A stretch of 64,000 bases of DNA from positions 310,001 through 374,000 of the forward strand of contig NZ_JAFBCX010000004.1 of the NCBI RefSeq assembly GCF_016907955.1. Reading direction: 5' to 3'. Numbering within the stretch: the stretch's first letter is position 1; each line of letters opens with the position of its first letter. Source of the DNA: Lentzea nigeriaca (lineage in GTDB: Bacteria > Actinomycetota > Actinomycetes > Mycobacteriales > Pseudonocardiaceae). Shown here one piece after another: positions 10,210-20,733 of the stretch. The notes under the pieces were generated by a model. It did not search any database. It saw only the letters and a program-made list of their open reading frames with translations, and was not told the DNA's origin. The translations under genes and the position numbers were made by a program.

Positions 10210-11178
10210 GTGGCCGCGGAATCCGGGCACGCCGAGTCGGTCGACGAACCGATCGGTCACCCGACCGGGGGTCTGCCGACCCCGCTCGCCGAGACGCTGC
10301 GCTACGGGCCGTTCCACCGCGCTCTGCGCGAGGCGATCGCCCACCGTGGCCTCTCGCTCGCCCGGCTGCGCGCCCACCTCGAACAACTCGGCGTCCAGGT
10401 CGGCCAGTCAACGCTGTCGTACTGGCAACGCGGCCTGCGCCACCCCGAGGTCCCCCGCGCCATCAGCACAGTGCGCGCGCTGGAGTCCGTGCTGCGGCTG
10501 CCGCCATCGTCCTTGTTGGACCTCATCGGCCCGCGCAACGCCAACAGCTACGCCCCGCGCCCGGTGGCGACCTGGCCGGAACCCGCGCCGCTGCTCGCGA
10601 CGTTCGACTCCGTACCAGAAGCCGCGCGCGGCAACGCCGACCTCGAAGTGCTGTCCGTGCACGACACCGTGCAGCTCGGCATGCACCGCGAACAACGCTC
10701 GATCACCACCCGGCTGGTCGTGCGGGCACTGCGGCAAGGCCCCGACCGGTACCTGGCCGTGCACCGCGGCGACGACGGTTCGTCGATCGAGAACGCGCTC
10801 GTGCGCGCCGGCGAAGGCTGTCGGCAGGGACGTCTGCGCCGGGAAGGCGCTTCCCGCAACCTGGCGGTGGAAATGCTGTTCGACCGGCGGCTCGCGGCCG
10901 GCGAGGAGCACGTCTTCAGCTTCACGATCGTCGACGACACCGGCGGCGCGACGCCCGGCCACCACCGGACGTTCCGCGACGTCTGCGGCTCCTACCTGGT
11001 GCAGCTGTCGTTCCACCGACGCGCGATGCCCGCGCGCTGCATCAAGCAGTTCCGGGCATCGGCCGACGCGACGCCGGTCGACGTCGAGGAGCTGGTGTGC
11101 GGGCTCGGCGGCGTCGTCAGCGCTTACTTCGGCGACGTCGGCCCAGGGATCGCGGGCATCGCCGTCGAGTGGAGCTAG
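10210..11178 (+). CDS. XRE-type helix-turn-helix transcriptional regulator
   Basis: A 322-residue protein with an N-terminal Cro/CI-like helix-turn-helix (about 30-105: FHRALREAIAHRGLSLARLRAHLEQ..., then STLSYWQRGLRHPEVP). This layout is typical of actinomycete XRE regulators in which the second helix pair recognises DNA. The remaining ~200 residues form a domain I cannot name. The GTG at 10210 is preceded by a GAAGGGTAGGT ribosome site. It is divergent from tmk and converges on the TerD-like gene. It opens an accessory block (10.2-15.5 kb) that separates tmk from ahcY. Confidence 0.8.
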   Translation: MAAESGHAESVDEPIGHPTGGLPTPLAETLRYGPFHRALREAIAHRGLSLARLRAHLEQLGVQVGQSTLSYWQRGLRHPEVPRAISTVRALESVLRLPPSSLLDLIGPRNANSYAPRPVATWPEPAPLLATFDSVPEAARGNADLEVLSVHDTVQLGMHREQRSITTRLVVRALRQGPDRYLAVHRGDDGSSIENALVRAGEGCRQGRLRREGASRNLAVEMLFDRRLAAGEEHVFSFTIVDDTGGATPGHHRTFRDVCGSYLVQLSFHRRAMPARCIKQFRASADATPVDVEELVCGLGGVVSAYFGDVGPGIAGIAVEWS

Positions 11179-11257
11179 GCCGGGGCTGGAGTTTCCCAGA
11201 AAACACCGTGAACGACGCGGTCCGCGCTCTCGGCGGACACACGTCTCGTGAGTGAAC

Positions 11258-11343
11258 GCGAGGAAGGCGAGAGGGCTGAAGACCGGCGGTCCGAAGACCA
11301 TTCCGGTTCCGGATCTTAGAAGGAAGCCCTCTCATGGCCTCGC
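11258..11343. terminator. Long imperfect inverted repeat between convergent genes
   Basis: The left arm 11258-11277 pairs with 11325-11343 (GCGAGG and GAGAGGGCT against AGCCCTCTC and CCTCGC, with a small internal mismatch). A 47-nt loop has its own GACCGG/CCGGTT pairing. It lies in the 190-bp gap between the convergent XRE and TerD-like genes, so a bidirectional terminator is likely. A mobile-element remnant cannot be excluded. Confidence 0.5.
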
Positions 11344-11368
11344 TGGTGCCACGTTAGCAGCGTTACCG

Positions 11369-13378
11369 TCAGTCCGACAGCATGTTTCCCAGTTCGGCAA
11401 CGGTGGTAACACCTCCCGCCTCACCCTGAGTCAGTCCAATGTGGATCGATCGAGCGTCCGAAGTGGAACCCTTGCGCGCGAACAGCTCCGCGAGTCTGCG
11501 CACGGTGAAGTACCGGCGGTGCAACGCCGCCGAGGCGACCAGCTTGACCAGGTCGCGGTTCTGCTCGACCCTGTTGCCCCAGACGGTGCCGCGCAGGTAG
11601 AGGTGCAGCCAGGTGCCGTACCAGGTGTCGCCCTCCCGTTCGAACATCACCGGCAACGCGACCTTTCCCTTGCCGCGCATGGCTGAACGCGCGCGAACCG
11701 TGCTCGGCTCGAACGGCTTGCCGAGCTGGTCCAGATCACGCGTCATGAACCCGAACATCGACTCGGCGACCTCGTCGAAACCCTCGCCCGCGTAGACGTT
11801 CACCTGCGGCACCACGTACCTGGCGTTCAGCGCGTCGAGGTGGACGTCGATGAACTCGGTCGCGCCGTCCGCGGCGTCGGTGACGTCGCCGGAGTAGGAG
11901 ACACCTTCGTCCTGCAGCATCGTCCACGACACGTGGCCCGCGAAGCCGAAGTTCTCGTCCAGCAGCACCGCCGACAGGTCGTAGTCGGTGCGCTTGGACT
12001 TCTGGCGCCAGTGCACGAAGAACCGCAGGACGTCACCTTCGAGCCACAGCTTCGACCCGCGCGGCAGCACGCCGAAGCCGTCCTCGGTGGCCGTGCCGGA
12101 CATCGGCACGACGACGTCGAGGACCTCCGGGTCGACGGTCAGCTCGGAGAAGTCCGGCAACCTATGCACCAGTTCGGCCTCGATCACCTGGATGATCTCG
12201 GCGACGGCCGCGGCGTCGAGCGGCGCGCGGGTGTCGTCGGTGATCCACACCTTGCGGCCGCGGTTCGCGAAAACCCTTGCGGCGTCCGGCTTTTCGCGGT
12301 TCGCCAGGTGTTCCAGCACTGACACCAGCACGCGACCGGACACGTCGGGCACGGCAACGCGCACGGCTTCGGCGACACCCGAAGCACCGTTGCGGACCAA
12401 TCGGTCGACCTGGCGCAGCAACAGGCCCGGCGCCTTCGCGAGGATGCGCAGCGCGAGATCGGGGTCGCCGTCCGCGAACGCCAGCTCCACCTGACCCGCG
12501 AACGAGCGGGCGGTCTTCTCCTTGCGCGCCACCGCGAACACGTCCTGGGCCTGTTCGAACGGGTGCTCGTGCGGGTGCAGCCGCTCCCCCAGCCGCTTCC
12601 ACGCCTCGCGGTGCTGGTTGACGTCGCCGAGCTTGCTCGCCGCCACCCCGTCGAGCGCGGCGAGCAACGCCCGGCGCTCAGGCCTGCGGAACGACCGGAA
12701 GCGCGTGGGTTCCCGCAGCGTGACGTCGCCTCCGGAGGCCTCACAGGCCAGGCGCAGGACGTCCGTCACCGTGTCGATCTCGATCAACGGCCGCTGCGCG
12801 ACGAGGCGCGCGGCGTTGAGGATCGCGCGGTTCTCCCTGGTCGGAACGACGGGCGGTTCGAGGTCGAGGCGCTGGGTCGCGAGCTCGCCGAGCAGCGCCC
12901 TGTCGTCCTCGCCGAGCGGGATCGCGCTCGCCGCGAGCTCCAGGTAGAGGCGGCTGATCTCCTCGTCGAGGGTGCCGCCGAGGTGCAGGACGGTGACGCG
13001 GTCCTTGAGCGACGGGATCAGCTCGTCGTGCGCTGCGAGCATCTCCTCGTACGTGTGCTGAACGCGGCCGTACGTCCGGAGCTCGTAGATGCACTCCAAC
13101 CAGAACGCGATGGTGTCCGGCACGTTGTGCGGGAAGTCCTTGAAGTACGGGTTGTGCTGCGCCTGTGCGCCGACCAGCTCCTTGACCGCGCGGACGATCT
13201 CGTGGGAGTACTCCACGGCGTCAGCGGTGCTGGAGATGTGTTCGAGCAGTTCGCGAGAAGCCTTGAAGCCCACCTTGAGCAGCGCGGCGTCGAGCTGTCT
13301 GGCGGTCGTGCCGCCATCGCCCGCGGCGCCGTCCGACAGAGGCACGCGCAAGGTCTTCTTGATGATGGTCGTCCGCAC
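11369..13378 (-). CDS. Large TerD-domain stress protein (SCO0854/MXAN_6230-like)
   Basis: A 669-residue protein. The C-terminal third resembles the TerD/tellurium-resistance fold: LWLEGDVLRFFVHWRQ, then DYDLSAVLLDENFGFAGHV and DVHLDALNARYVVPQVNVYAGEGF, a pattern like the Ca-binding DLS..L repeat of TerD proteins. The N-terminal and central helical region (RVQHTYEEMLAAHDELI and a tail of helical repeats) recalls the long SCO0854/MXAN_6230 proteins; the RING finger named for that family is not evident. TerD proteins are linked to chemical stress and phage defence. The GTG at 13378 is used. It is divergent from a DUF5753 regulator (90-bp gap). Confidence 0.6.
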   Translation of the reverse strand: MRTTIIKKTLRVPLSDGAAGDGGTTARQLDAALLKVGFKASRELLEHISSTADAVEYSHEIVRAVKELVGAQAQHNPYFKDFPHNVPDTIAFWLECIYELRTYGRVQHTYEEMLAAHDELIPSLKDRVTVLHLGGTLDEEISRLYLELAASAIPLGEDDRALLGELATQRLDLEPPVVPTRENRAILNAARLVAQRPLIEIDTVTDVLRLACEASGGDVTLREPTRFRSFRRPERRALLAALDGVAASKLGDVNQHREAWKRLGERLHPHEHPFEQAQDVFAVARKEKTARSFAGQVELAFADGDPDLALRILAKAPGLLLRQVDRLVRNGASGVAEAVRVAVPDVSGRVLVSVLEHLANREKPDAARVFANRGRKVWITDDTRAPLDAAAVAEIIQVIEAELVHRLPDFSELTVDPEVLDVVVPMSGTATEDGFGVLPRGSKLWLEGDVLRFFVHWRQKSKRTDYDLSAVLLDENFGFAGHVSWTMLQDEGVSYSGDVTDAADGATEFIDVHLDALNARYVVPQVNVYAGEGFDEVAESMFGFMTRDLDQLGKPFEPSTVRARSAMRGKGKVALPVMFEREGDTWYGTWLHLYLRGTVWGNRVEQNRDLVKLVASAALHRRYFTVRRLAELFARKGSTSDARSIHIGLTQGEAGGVTTVAELGNMLSD

Positions 13379-13468
13379 CAGGTCAGTAAAACCCGCACGT
13401 CAACCGAGTTCGATTCCACCCGTTTGGGCACGCTGTTGTTCGCGCTCCATCGCCTAACGTCGAGTTCC

Positions 13469-14323
13469 ATGAACGGCGATCCGTCCACTCCGTACAGCCG
13501 TGACCTGGGCGACGAACTGCGCCAGGTGCGGGAGCGCTACACGACGTTCCGAGCGCGGAAGATCGCCCGGATGCTCGGGTGGGATCCGGGCAAGGTCTCC
13601 AACATCGAGCACGGCAAGGTGCGGGCGAGCGAGATCGACATCGTCCAGTACCTGGGCCGCTGCGGCCGTCCTCAATCGTTCATCGAGGACTTCCTCAACC
13701 GGTACCGGTCGGCGTTCGACCACTACTTCGTGCAGGTACCGACCAACCTGCGCACGGTGACGATGGCCGAGTCGAGCGCCGACAAGATCACCAGTTACAG
13801 CCTGACGAGCATTCCGGGCCTTGCACAGTCCGAGGCATACGCGAGGGCGCTGTATGAAGCCCGTGGAGTGCTCACGCCCGACCTGATCGAGGCGGCTGTT
13901 CGCTTCCGGATGGAACGCCAGACGATCCTGCGACGACCCAGTCGGCCAGCGTGCACCTTCTTCGTCCACGAGAACGCCTTGCGGCTCAAGGTCGGCAGCG
14001 ACGAAGTTATGGAAGACCAGCTCATGAGGCTCCTCTTCCACACACATGTCATCCGAATCGTGCCCGCCGAGAGCGGACCGGCAGGCATCTTCATGGCCAA
14101 CTACATGCTGTGGGAGTACGAAAAACGTAGCAGCGTCGCCTTCACTGAGTCTGACCTCGCCAAAGTGTTCGTACAGGATCTGCCTGGGGTCAGGCACTGT
14201 AAGTCGATCTTCGCGAGGCTGGATGCGCTAGCCCTCAGTGAGGAACAATCGCGAACGATGGTGGCGGATCTCGCCAGCCGATCGCGGGAGGACCTCAGTG
14301 GCCGGAGACTGCACCTGGCGTAA
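13469..14323 (+). CDS. XRE/DUF5753 helix-turn-helix regulator
   Basis: A 284-residue protein of the BldB/AbaA-like actinomycete class. An N-terminal HTH ([12 protein letters not shown]..., with [22 protein letters not shown] about 28-50) is followed by a DUF5753 domain (about 100-280) with the hallmark [22 protein letters not shown]. These proteins are usually paired with a downstream DUF397 gene, as here, where the two overlap by 26 bp. In Streptomyces such pairs affect development and secondary metabolism; the target here is unknown. The ATG at 13469 has no strong ribosome site and may be near a leaderless start. Confidence 0.9.
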   Translation: MNGDPSTPYSRDLGDELRQVRERYTTFRARKIARMLGWDPGKVSNIEHGKVRASEIDIVQYLGRCGRPQSFIEDFLNRYRSAFDHYFVQVPTNLRTVTMAESSADKITSYSLTSIPGLAQSEAYARALYEARGVLTPDLIEAAVRFRMERQTILRRPSRPACTFFVHENALRLKVGSDEVMEDQLMRLLFHTHVIRIVPAESGPAGIFMANYMLWEYEKRSSVAFTESDLAKVFVQDLPGVRHCKSIFARLDALALSEEQSRTMVADLASRSREDLSGRRLHLA

Positions 14324-14474
14324 GAGCACCTACAGCGGCGGCGACGCCGTGGACAGTGAGTGCGTTGAAGTGGCGTTTGCCCAGGTGGTGCGCGTCCGTG
14401 ACTCCAAGAACACCGCAGGCCCCGAGCTGAGGTTCAGCGTCGAGGCCTGGCACGGGTTCACCGGAGCTCGGTAG
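14298..14474 (+). CDS. DUF397 small protein
   Basis: A 58-residue protein with the DUF397 pattern [18 protein letters not shown] and [21 protein letters not shown]. It is the usual partner of a DUF5753-HTH regulator and is probably its modulator. The GTG at 14298 lies inside the end of the regulator gene (26-bp overlap), implying translational coupling. Its 3' end overlaps the convergent gene at 14458 by 17 bp. Confidence 0.9.
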   Translation: MAGDCTWRKSTYSGGDAVDSECVEVAFAQVVRVRDSKNTAGPELRFSVEAWHGFTGAR

Positions 14475-14907
14475 GCAACGGCTGGCCCAGCACTTCCAGG
14501 AACCTCGCCGTCTTGATCTCGACGAACACGTCGACGTCCTCGACGTCCTGTTCGTCGTCCACCGAGAAGTCGTCCGGGTTCTCGTCCTCGGCCAGGTAGC
14601 CGAGCAGTTCCGCTTGCTTGGCGGTGACATCGCCCGAGTTCTGCAGCGCCCACCACGCCGCCAACCCCGCCGCCTCGCGCAGGACGTCGGTCGGATCGGA
14701 GGCGTTGGGGTTCTCGAAGTAGGTGCGCGGCGTCAGGCCCAGGTAGGCGACACCGGTGCCCGGACCGGCGGGCGCGTAGACGACCGAGGTGATGTCGCTG
14801 TCGTGGATGTCGATCCACAGGAACGGCTCCACCAGAGGCGGCAGTTCGCCCTCGGACAGCGTCTTCCACTGGCCGTGCTCGTAGGCGTAGGTGCCGAAGA
14901 ATCCCAT
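14458..14907 (-). CDS. Acidic protein of unknown family, partner of the immunity-like gene
   Basis: A 149-residue soluble protein starting [15 protein letters not shown]. It is rich in Asp/Glu near residues 115-130 ([22 protein letters not shown]) and has an aromatic N-terminal half. I recognise no family. The ATG at 14907 follows the stop of the Tdi1-like gene by only 7 bp, so the two form an operon. This size, charge and tight pairing resemble bacterial immunity-protein cassettes, but no toxin is next to it. The convergent 3' end overlaps the DUF397 gene by 17 bp. Confidence 0.7.
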   Translation of the reverse strand: MGFFGTYAYEHGQWKTLSEGELPPLVEPFLWIDIHDSDITSVVYAPAGPGTGVAYLGLTPRTYFENPNASDPTDVLREAAGLAAWWALQNSGDVTAKQAELLGYLAEDENPDDFSVDDEQDVEDVDVFVEIKTARFLEVLGQPLPTELR

Positions 14908-14914
14908 TCTTCCC

Positions 14915-15520
14915 TCAGTTGATCCGCACGTTGATCGGCGTGCCGGGCGGGAGATCCTTGACCTGGGCCCACAGCTGGCCGTGGATCGACCAGTAGACGG
15001 CCTCGTCGATGATTTCGAGATTCTGCACCGTGGCGGCACCGCCCAGGAACAGCGGCGTCTGGAAGCCCACGCACATGCCGGCGGGCGTGGGCTCGGAGTG
15101 CACCGCGCGCCAGGCCTCGAACAGATCGTGGGCGAGAAAGGTGACCGGGTGGTCGACCATGTGCCGATCGAGCAGCTCGGGGATGGTGGTGTCGAGGTCG
15201 AACACGTCGCCGGAGCCGGGTTCCAGCAGGATCAGCATCGCGTTCCGGTGCAGGTCCAATGCGTACAGGCGGCCCAGCCAGTCCTGGGCGAACGGCCTGA
15301 TCCTCGGTGCGCACTGCGGGAACATCTCGTTCGCGAGGCTCTGCGCCCGGCGTGCCTCCTCGTCGGTGAACACGCGGAAGACGCCGCCGCCGAAGGAACA
15401 TCCGGCGGCCATCGTGACCAGCTCGGCGAGTCCCGGCACCTGGCGCAGTGGTGCGACGTTCGCGGGTGGCGATGCCTCGCCTCCGTCAGACGGGAAGGCC
15501 GCGACAAATCGGTCGAACAT
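14915..15520 (-). CDS. Tdi1-like (DUF1851) immunity-type domain protein
   Basis: A 201-residue protein. The central and C-terminal parts match, from memory, the GAD-like/T6SS_Tdi1_C (DUF1851) pattern: FAQDWLGRLYALDL, EPGSGDVFDLDTTIPEL, FLAHDLFEAW, then CVGFQTPLFLGGAATVQNLEIIDEAVYWSIHGQLW. In proteobacteria Tdi1 neutralises a DNase effector of the type VI secretion system. Actinomycetes lack that system, so the role here is unknown. The ATG at 15520 fits the family start; a longer in-frame extension runs antisense through the ahcY terminator and ahcY and is rejected. Confidence 0.75.
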   Translation of the reverse strand: MFDRFVAAFPSDGGEASPPANVAPLRQVPGLAELVTMAAGCSFGGGVFRVFTDEEARRAQSLANEMFPQCAPRIRPFAQDWLGRLYALDLHRNAMLILLEPGSGDVFDLDTTIPELLDRHMVDHPVTFLAHDLFEAWRAVHSEPTPAGMCVGFQTPLFLGGAATVQNLEIIDEAVYWSIHGQLWAQVKDLPPGTPINVRIN

Positions 15521-15538
15521 CGTCTTCTCTCCCCATGG

Positions 15539-15574
15539 CGACGAGCCCCCGCCTGTGCAGGCGGGGGCTCGTCG
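15539..15574 (-). terminator. Terminator of ahcY
   Basis: A perfect 16-bp inverted repeat with a 4-nt GTGC loop (15539-15554 with 15559-15574) lies 8 bp beyond the ahcY stop codon. It should insulate ahcY from the downstream immunity-like operon on the same strand. Confidence 0.85.
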
Positions 15575-15582
15575 GCACGTGC

Positions 15583-17046
<1,464 letters not shown>

Positions 17047-17144
17047 TGCGAAGTCCTCCAAGGCACTTCAGAGAGGGTGTCGTCCGACCATACCGCCCGA
17101 AGATGGACCACTATGACTCGAATGTCGGTGGATGGAGGTCTGGG

Positions 17145-19550
17145 GTGTTGATCGCTGGCCCGGACACACGCGTCGTCGAACTGCGGGTGCACGGCGTTCA
17201 GGGCACGACGCCGCAGACGCTGGTCGACGCCGTCGCGGCCGTGGACGTCGCGGGAGACGGGCTCGGGCGCATCGTGCGTCCCGCCGACAGACTTCGCAGG
17301 CCCGCGCCCGGTCCGGTGCTGCAGACCGAGGGACGGCCGGTGACCCGCGTGGTCGAGGGGTACCTCTGGGGTGGAATGACGTCCGGCGGTGTGGCCAAGG
17401 CCACGTGGGCGCTGCTCTTCCCGTTCAGCATCGCGAACGTCGCGCACTGGATGTTGCCGCCCGTTCCCGAACGGAACCTGCCCGCCCACCTGCTCGGACT
17501 CGGACTGCGGTCGCTTCTGCGGGTGTTCGCGCTGCTGCTGACGGCGCTGCTGGTCGCGCAGGTCTCCGTGGTCAGCCTCGACCTGGTCGCCGCCCAGTGC
17601 CTGCGTCCCGGTGCCGCGTGCCTGACCAGCATTCCGACCGAGGTTCGCCTGTTCCCCTGGTTCCGGACCTTCCTGGGACTCCTGCCGGTCGTGGTGCTGA
17701 TCTCGGTGATGCGGCGGATCTCGCACGTCGAGTGGCGGATCGAACGCAGGGAGATCGCCGAGGCGCAGGACGAGGAACGGCAGCCCACCTCCGGTCTGCC
17801 CGGCGCGCACGTCGCCACCGACCCGGACACCCCCGCGTTGCGGTCACTGCACGTCGTGACGGCACTCTCGGTGGCCTCGCTGATCGCGCTGGGCGGACCG
17901 TTGAAGCAGCTCACGGCCACCGGGTCGATGGGGGTGGCGATCACCGTCGCGTGGGTCGTGGCGTTGGTGTTCATCGGCCTGTCGACGCTCGGTGTGCTGC
18001 TGCTCGACGACCCGACCGGCGGCGCTCCTCACCGTGGTGGGCGGTGGCTGCGCGCGTCACTCGGCAGGCGGCCTCGCCGGGTGCTGATGGTGCTGTCGGC
18101 GCTGCTCGTCCTGACGACGCTGGGGTTGCAGGAGCAGCTGCAGGAGCGGGTGCTCGGCTCGGACGTGACGGTGCAGGTCGTGGCGTTGCTGATGGCGTTC
18201 GTGGCGGTGCTGTTCGCGCTGCTGCTGGTGCCTGCGGCGCTGCTGGCACGCAGGACGTGGGCCTCGCTGCCGCGTGAGCTGCGGCCGTGGGCGGGCGGCT
18301 GGTTCGCCGCGCCGGTGCTCGCGATCGCGGGGCTGCTCGGCGGCGGGTTCGGAGCCGGGGTCGCGCTGCCGGTGCGCAAAGCGCTCGGTGACGGGTTGCT
18401 GCTGCCCGACGGGTACGCCTACATCACCCTGCTGTGGGGTGTGGCGGGCGCGTTGGCGCTGCTCACGACGTTCGCGGTGGCGTCGTTCACCGGCGCGGTG
18501 CGGTGGCGGGCGTTCCGCAAGGGCAAGGTGTGGGCGCGCGAGGCCTCACTGCTGCACTCCGGGCGGATGCGTGATCTTCGTGCCGCGACGCGGGCGTGGT
18601 GGTGGGCGCGCTGGGAACGCAACCACGGGCACCACATGATCCTGATCATCGCGTCCGTGCTCGTCGTCGGTGCTGTGCTGGCGACTCTGCTGCGGGTGCG
18701 CAACGTGACGCCGCCGCCGTGGACGGCACCGTTCTCCGCGTTCGGCGTGTTCGTGCTCGGTTTGCTGGCCGTGTCGTTGCTGAGGGCGGTGTACCTGGCG
18801 GCGCGGCAGCCGGAGTCGGGCCGACGGCTGGGAATCATCGCGGACATCGCGCAGTTCTGGCCGCGGGAGGCGCACCCGATCGTGCCGCCCTGCTACGCGT
18901 TGAAGGTCGTGCCGGAGCTGGTTTCCCGCGTGCAGGACCACCTTCGGGACCCCGGCACCCGTGTGGTCCTCTGTGGACATTCGCAGGGGTCGCTGCTGGT
19001 CGCTGTTGCCGCCGCCCGGTTGCTGGAGGACCTGCCGGCGCACGACCGGGAAAGGATCGGGCTGGTGACGGCCGGTTCGCAGCTGCAGTGGGCCTACCCG
19101 CGGGCGTTTCCGGCGGTGGTGCCGCACGCGTCGCTGGCCAGGCTGGCCGGTGGGCTGGACGGACGGTGGCGGGCACTGTGCCGCGGCACGGATCCGTTGG
19201 GCGGCGCGGTGATGACGTGGCGGCGGCAGGTGTTCGACGGGATGCTGCTCGGCGTCGGCTACCGGGCGGACGGCTCGGAGGGCGCGCTGGCGCCGGCGCT
19301 GCGCGGACCGACGGGGGCGCTGGTGCTGGGCGGTGATCACTGGCTGCCGGATCCGCAGCGGGGACCGTTCCCTGGGCGGCGGTGGCGGTCCGGGGTGTCG
19401 GCGCACTCGGACTACACGTCGGATCCGGAGTGGGACCGGGCGGTCGCGATCGCGGCCGGGTTGCTGGACGTGGAGGCACCGGAGGCGCCGCCGCTGCCGT
19501 TCGCGCGGAAACCCGAAACCCGGTCACGGGACGCGTTGGGCGGTTCGTAG
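17145..19550 (+). CDS. Large integral membrane protein with a lipase-type GHSQGS motif
   Basis: An 801-residue protein. The N terminus (VVELRVHGVQGTTPQTLVDA) and the C-terminal region (VVLCGHSQGSLLVAVAAARLL, about residue 610) look like the two ends of an alpha/beta-hydrolase core, with a serine elbow GHSQG. Between them lie about nine predicted TM helices in two groups. A later SAHSDYTSDPEWD could hold the catalytic His, which I infer. It could be a membrane esterase or lipase. The GTG at 17145 is preceded by GGAGG (6-bp spacing). It is divergent from ahcY and followed 10 bp later by the GNAT gene, so probably co-transcribed. Confidence 0.75.
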   Translation: MLIAGPDTRVVELRVHGVQGTTPQTLVDAVAAVDVAGDGLGRIVRPADRLRRPAPGPVLQTEGRPVTRVVEGYLWGGMTSGGVAKATWALLFPFSIANVAHWMLPPVPERNLPAHLLGLGLRSLLRVFALLLTALLVAQVSVVSLDLVAAQCLRPGAACLTSIPTEVRLFPWFRTFLGLLPVVVLISVMRRISHVEWRIERREIAEAQDEERQPTSGLPGAHVATDPDTPALRSLHVVTALSVASLIALGGPLKQLTATGSMGVAITVAWVVALVFIGLSTLGVLLLDDPTGGAPHRGGRWLRASLGRRPRRVLMVLSALLVLTTLGLQEQLQERVLGSDVTVQVVALLMAFVAVLFALLLVPAALLARRTWASLPRELRPWAGGWFAAPVLAIAGLLGGGFGAGVALPVRKALGDGLLLPDGYAYITLLWGVAGALALLTTFAVASFTGAVRWRAFRKGKVWAREASLLHSGRMRDLRAATRAWWWARWERNHGHHMILIIASVLVVGAVLATLLRVRNVTPPPWTAPFSAFGVFVLGLLAVSLLRAVYLAARQPESGRRLGIIADIAQFWPREAHPIVPPCYALKVVPELVSRVQDHLRDPGTRVVLCGHSQGSLLVAVAAARLLEDLPAHDRERIGLVTAGSQLQWAYPRAFPAVVPHASLARLAGGLDGRWRALCRGTDPLGGAVMTWRRQVFDGMLLGVGYRADGSEGALAPALRGPTGALVLGGDHWLPDPQRGPFPGRRWRSGVSAHSDYTSDPEWDRAVAIAAGLLDVEAPEAPPLPFARKPETRSRDALGGS

Positions 19551-19560
19551 GCTTCCGATC

Positions 19561-20085
19561 ATGCTCACCGGAGAACTCGTCCGCCTGCGTCCCGCCGAAC
19601 CGGAGGACGCCGAGGCGTTCTACCGCTGGCACAACGACGAAGAGGTCATGCGCTGGCTGCAGAGCTACTTCCACCAGTCGCTCGCGGGCCTGCGCAAGCT
19701 CTTCGCCGAACGGCAGGAGAACTCGTTCGAGAAGGTCACCCTCTGCATCGAGACGCTGGAGGAGCGCAAGCTCATCGGCGTTGTCGCGATGCGGGAGGCG
19801 GACCCGATCAACCGGCGCGCCAAGGTCGACATCTACATCGGCGAGCGGGAGTACTGGGGTGGCGGGTACGGCACCGACGCGTTGCGCAGGGTGTGCCGGT
19901 ACGGGTTCGAGACGCTGCAGCTGCACTCGATCGAGCTCACCGTCGTGGAGGAGAACGAGCGGGCCATCCGGTCCTACGAGAAGATCGGGTTTCAGGTCGA
20001 CGGACGGCTGCGGCAGGCGTTCTTCCGCGACGGCAAGTGGTACGACGAGCTGCTGATGTGCGTGCTGGCGGACGAGCTCAGCTGA
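19561..20085 (+). CDS. GNAT family N-acetyltransferase
   Basis: A 174-residue acetyltransferase of the RimJ/RimL-like group. An N-terminal LRLRP-type opening (GELVRLRPAEPEDAEAFYRWHND) is followed by the acetyl-CoA-binding region around IYIGEREYWGGGYGTDALR and the C-terminal ENERAIRSYEKIGFQVDG. It would acetylate an amine of a protein or small molecule; the substrate is unknown. It follows the membrane protein by 10 bp. Its stop overlaps the convergent TetR gene by 8 bp. Confidence 0.92.
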   Translation: MLTGELVRLRPAEPEDAEAFYRWHNDEEVMRWLQSYFHQSLAGLRKLFAERQENSFEKVTLCIETLEERKLIGVVAMREADPINRRAKVDIYIGEREYWGGGYGTDALRRVCRYGFETLQLHSIELTVVEENERAIRSYEKIGFQVDGRLRQAFFRDGKWYDELLMCVLADELS

Positions 20086-20665
20086 GCGCGGGCGCGAGGT
20101 GGCCGATCGCCTCGCGCAGGTGGTCCTCCACGGACTGCGCGGGCACCACGACCAGGCCGGACGGCCGCAGGTCGACCCACCGCTGCACGGCGATCCGGGC
20201 CGCCGCCGACACCGCGGCGGCCAGCACCGCGGCACCGAGCTCGGACTTGCCCAGCCGCTCGGCGATCACCTCGGCGATCGGCGGTTCCATGGACGACGTC
20301 GAGTCCAGGTAGGCCTCGCGCAACGACGGCGTCGACGTGATCAGCGCCAGGGCCTCCGACGGTGGTTCGCGGTACTGCTCGGCGAACGCGGCGATGATCG
20401 ACTCGACCAGGGGTTCGTCGGAAGGCCTCGAGCGCAGGGCCGCGGCCACCGTGAGGGCTCGGGACGCCGTGATGCCCGCGACGATCGCCTGGTCGCGGCT
20501 CGCGAAGTAGTTGTTGTAGGTGCGCGGCGAGACGTTGGCCGCCTCGGCGATCTCGTCGACCCGCACGTTGTCGACGCCCTTCTCCAGCGCCAGCCTCAGT
20601 GCGGCTGCGGACAGTGCCGCTCGGGTCTCGGTCTTCTTGCGCTCACGCAGTCCCACGCCGATCAC
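20078..20665 (-). CDS. TetR family transcriptional regulator
   Basis: A repressor of about 195 residues. The N-terminal TetR HTH reads RERKKTETRAALSAAALRLALEKG followed by VRVDEIAEAANVSPRTYNNYFASRDQAI (about 5-60). The C-terminal ligand domain is helical. The GTG at 20665 has AGGT about 8 bp upstream; GTG at 20656 is also possible. It is divergent from the DUF2975 membrane gene (68 bp), its likely target. M. tuberculosis also has a TetR gene just after sahH (Rv3249c), but orthology is not claimed. Confidence 0.9.
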   Translation of the reverse strand: MIGVGLRERKKTETRAALSAAALRLALEKGVDNVRVDEIAEAANVSPRTYNNYFASRDQAIVAGITASRALTVAAALRSRPSDEPLVESIIAAFAEQYREPPSEALALITSTPSLREAYLDSTSSMEPPIAEVIAERLGKSELGAAVLAAAVSAAARIAVQRWVDLRPSGLVVVPAQSVEDHLREAIGHLAPALS

Positions 20666-20733
20666 TGTAGAGACCTGTTGCAACACGATCACTACCGATT
20701 GACTTTCGATAGATCGCTACCGATACTCGATGC

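Noticed and set aside
17047..17144. SAH or SAM riboswitch before ahcY
   Set aside because: Only 98 bp separate ahcY from the divergent gene, and no conserved riboswitch core was seen.
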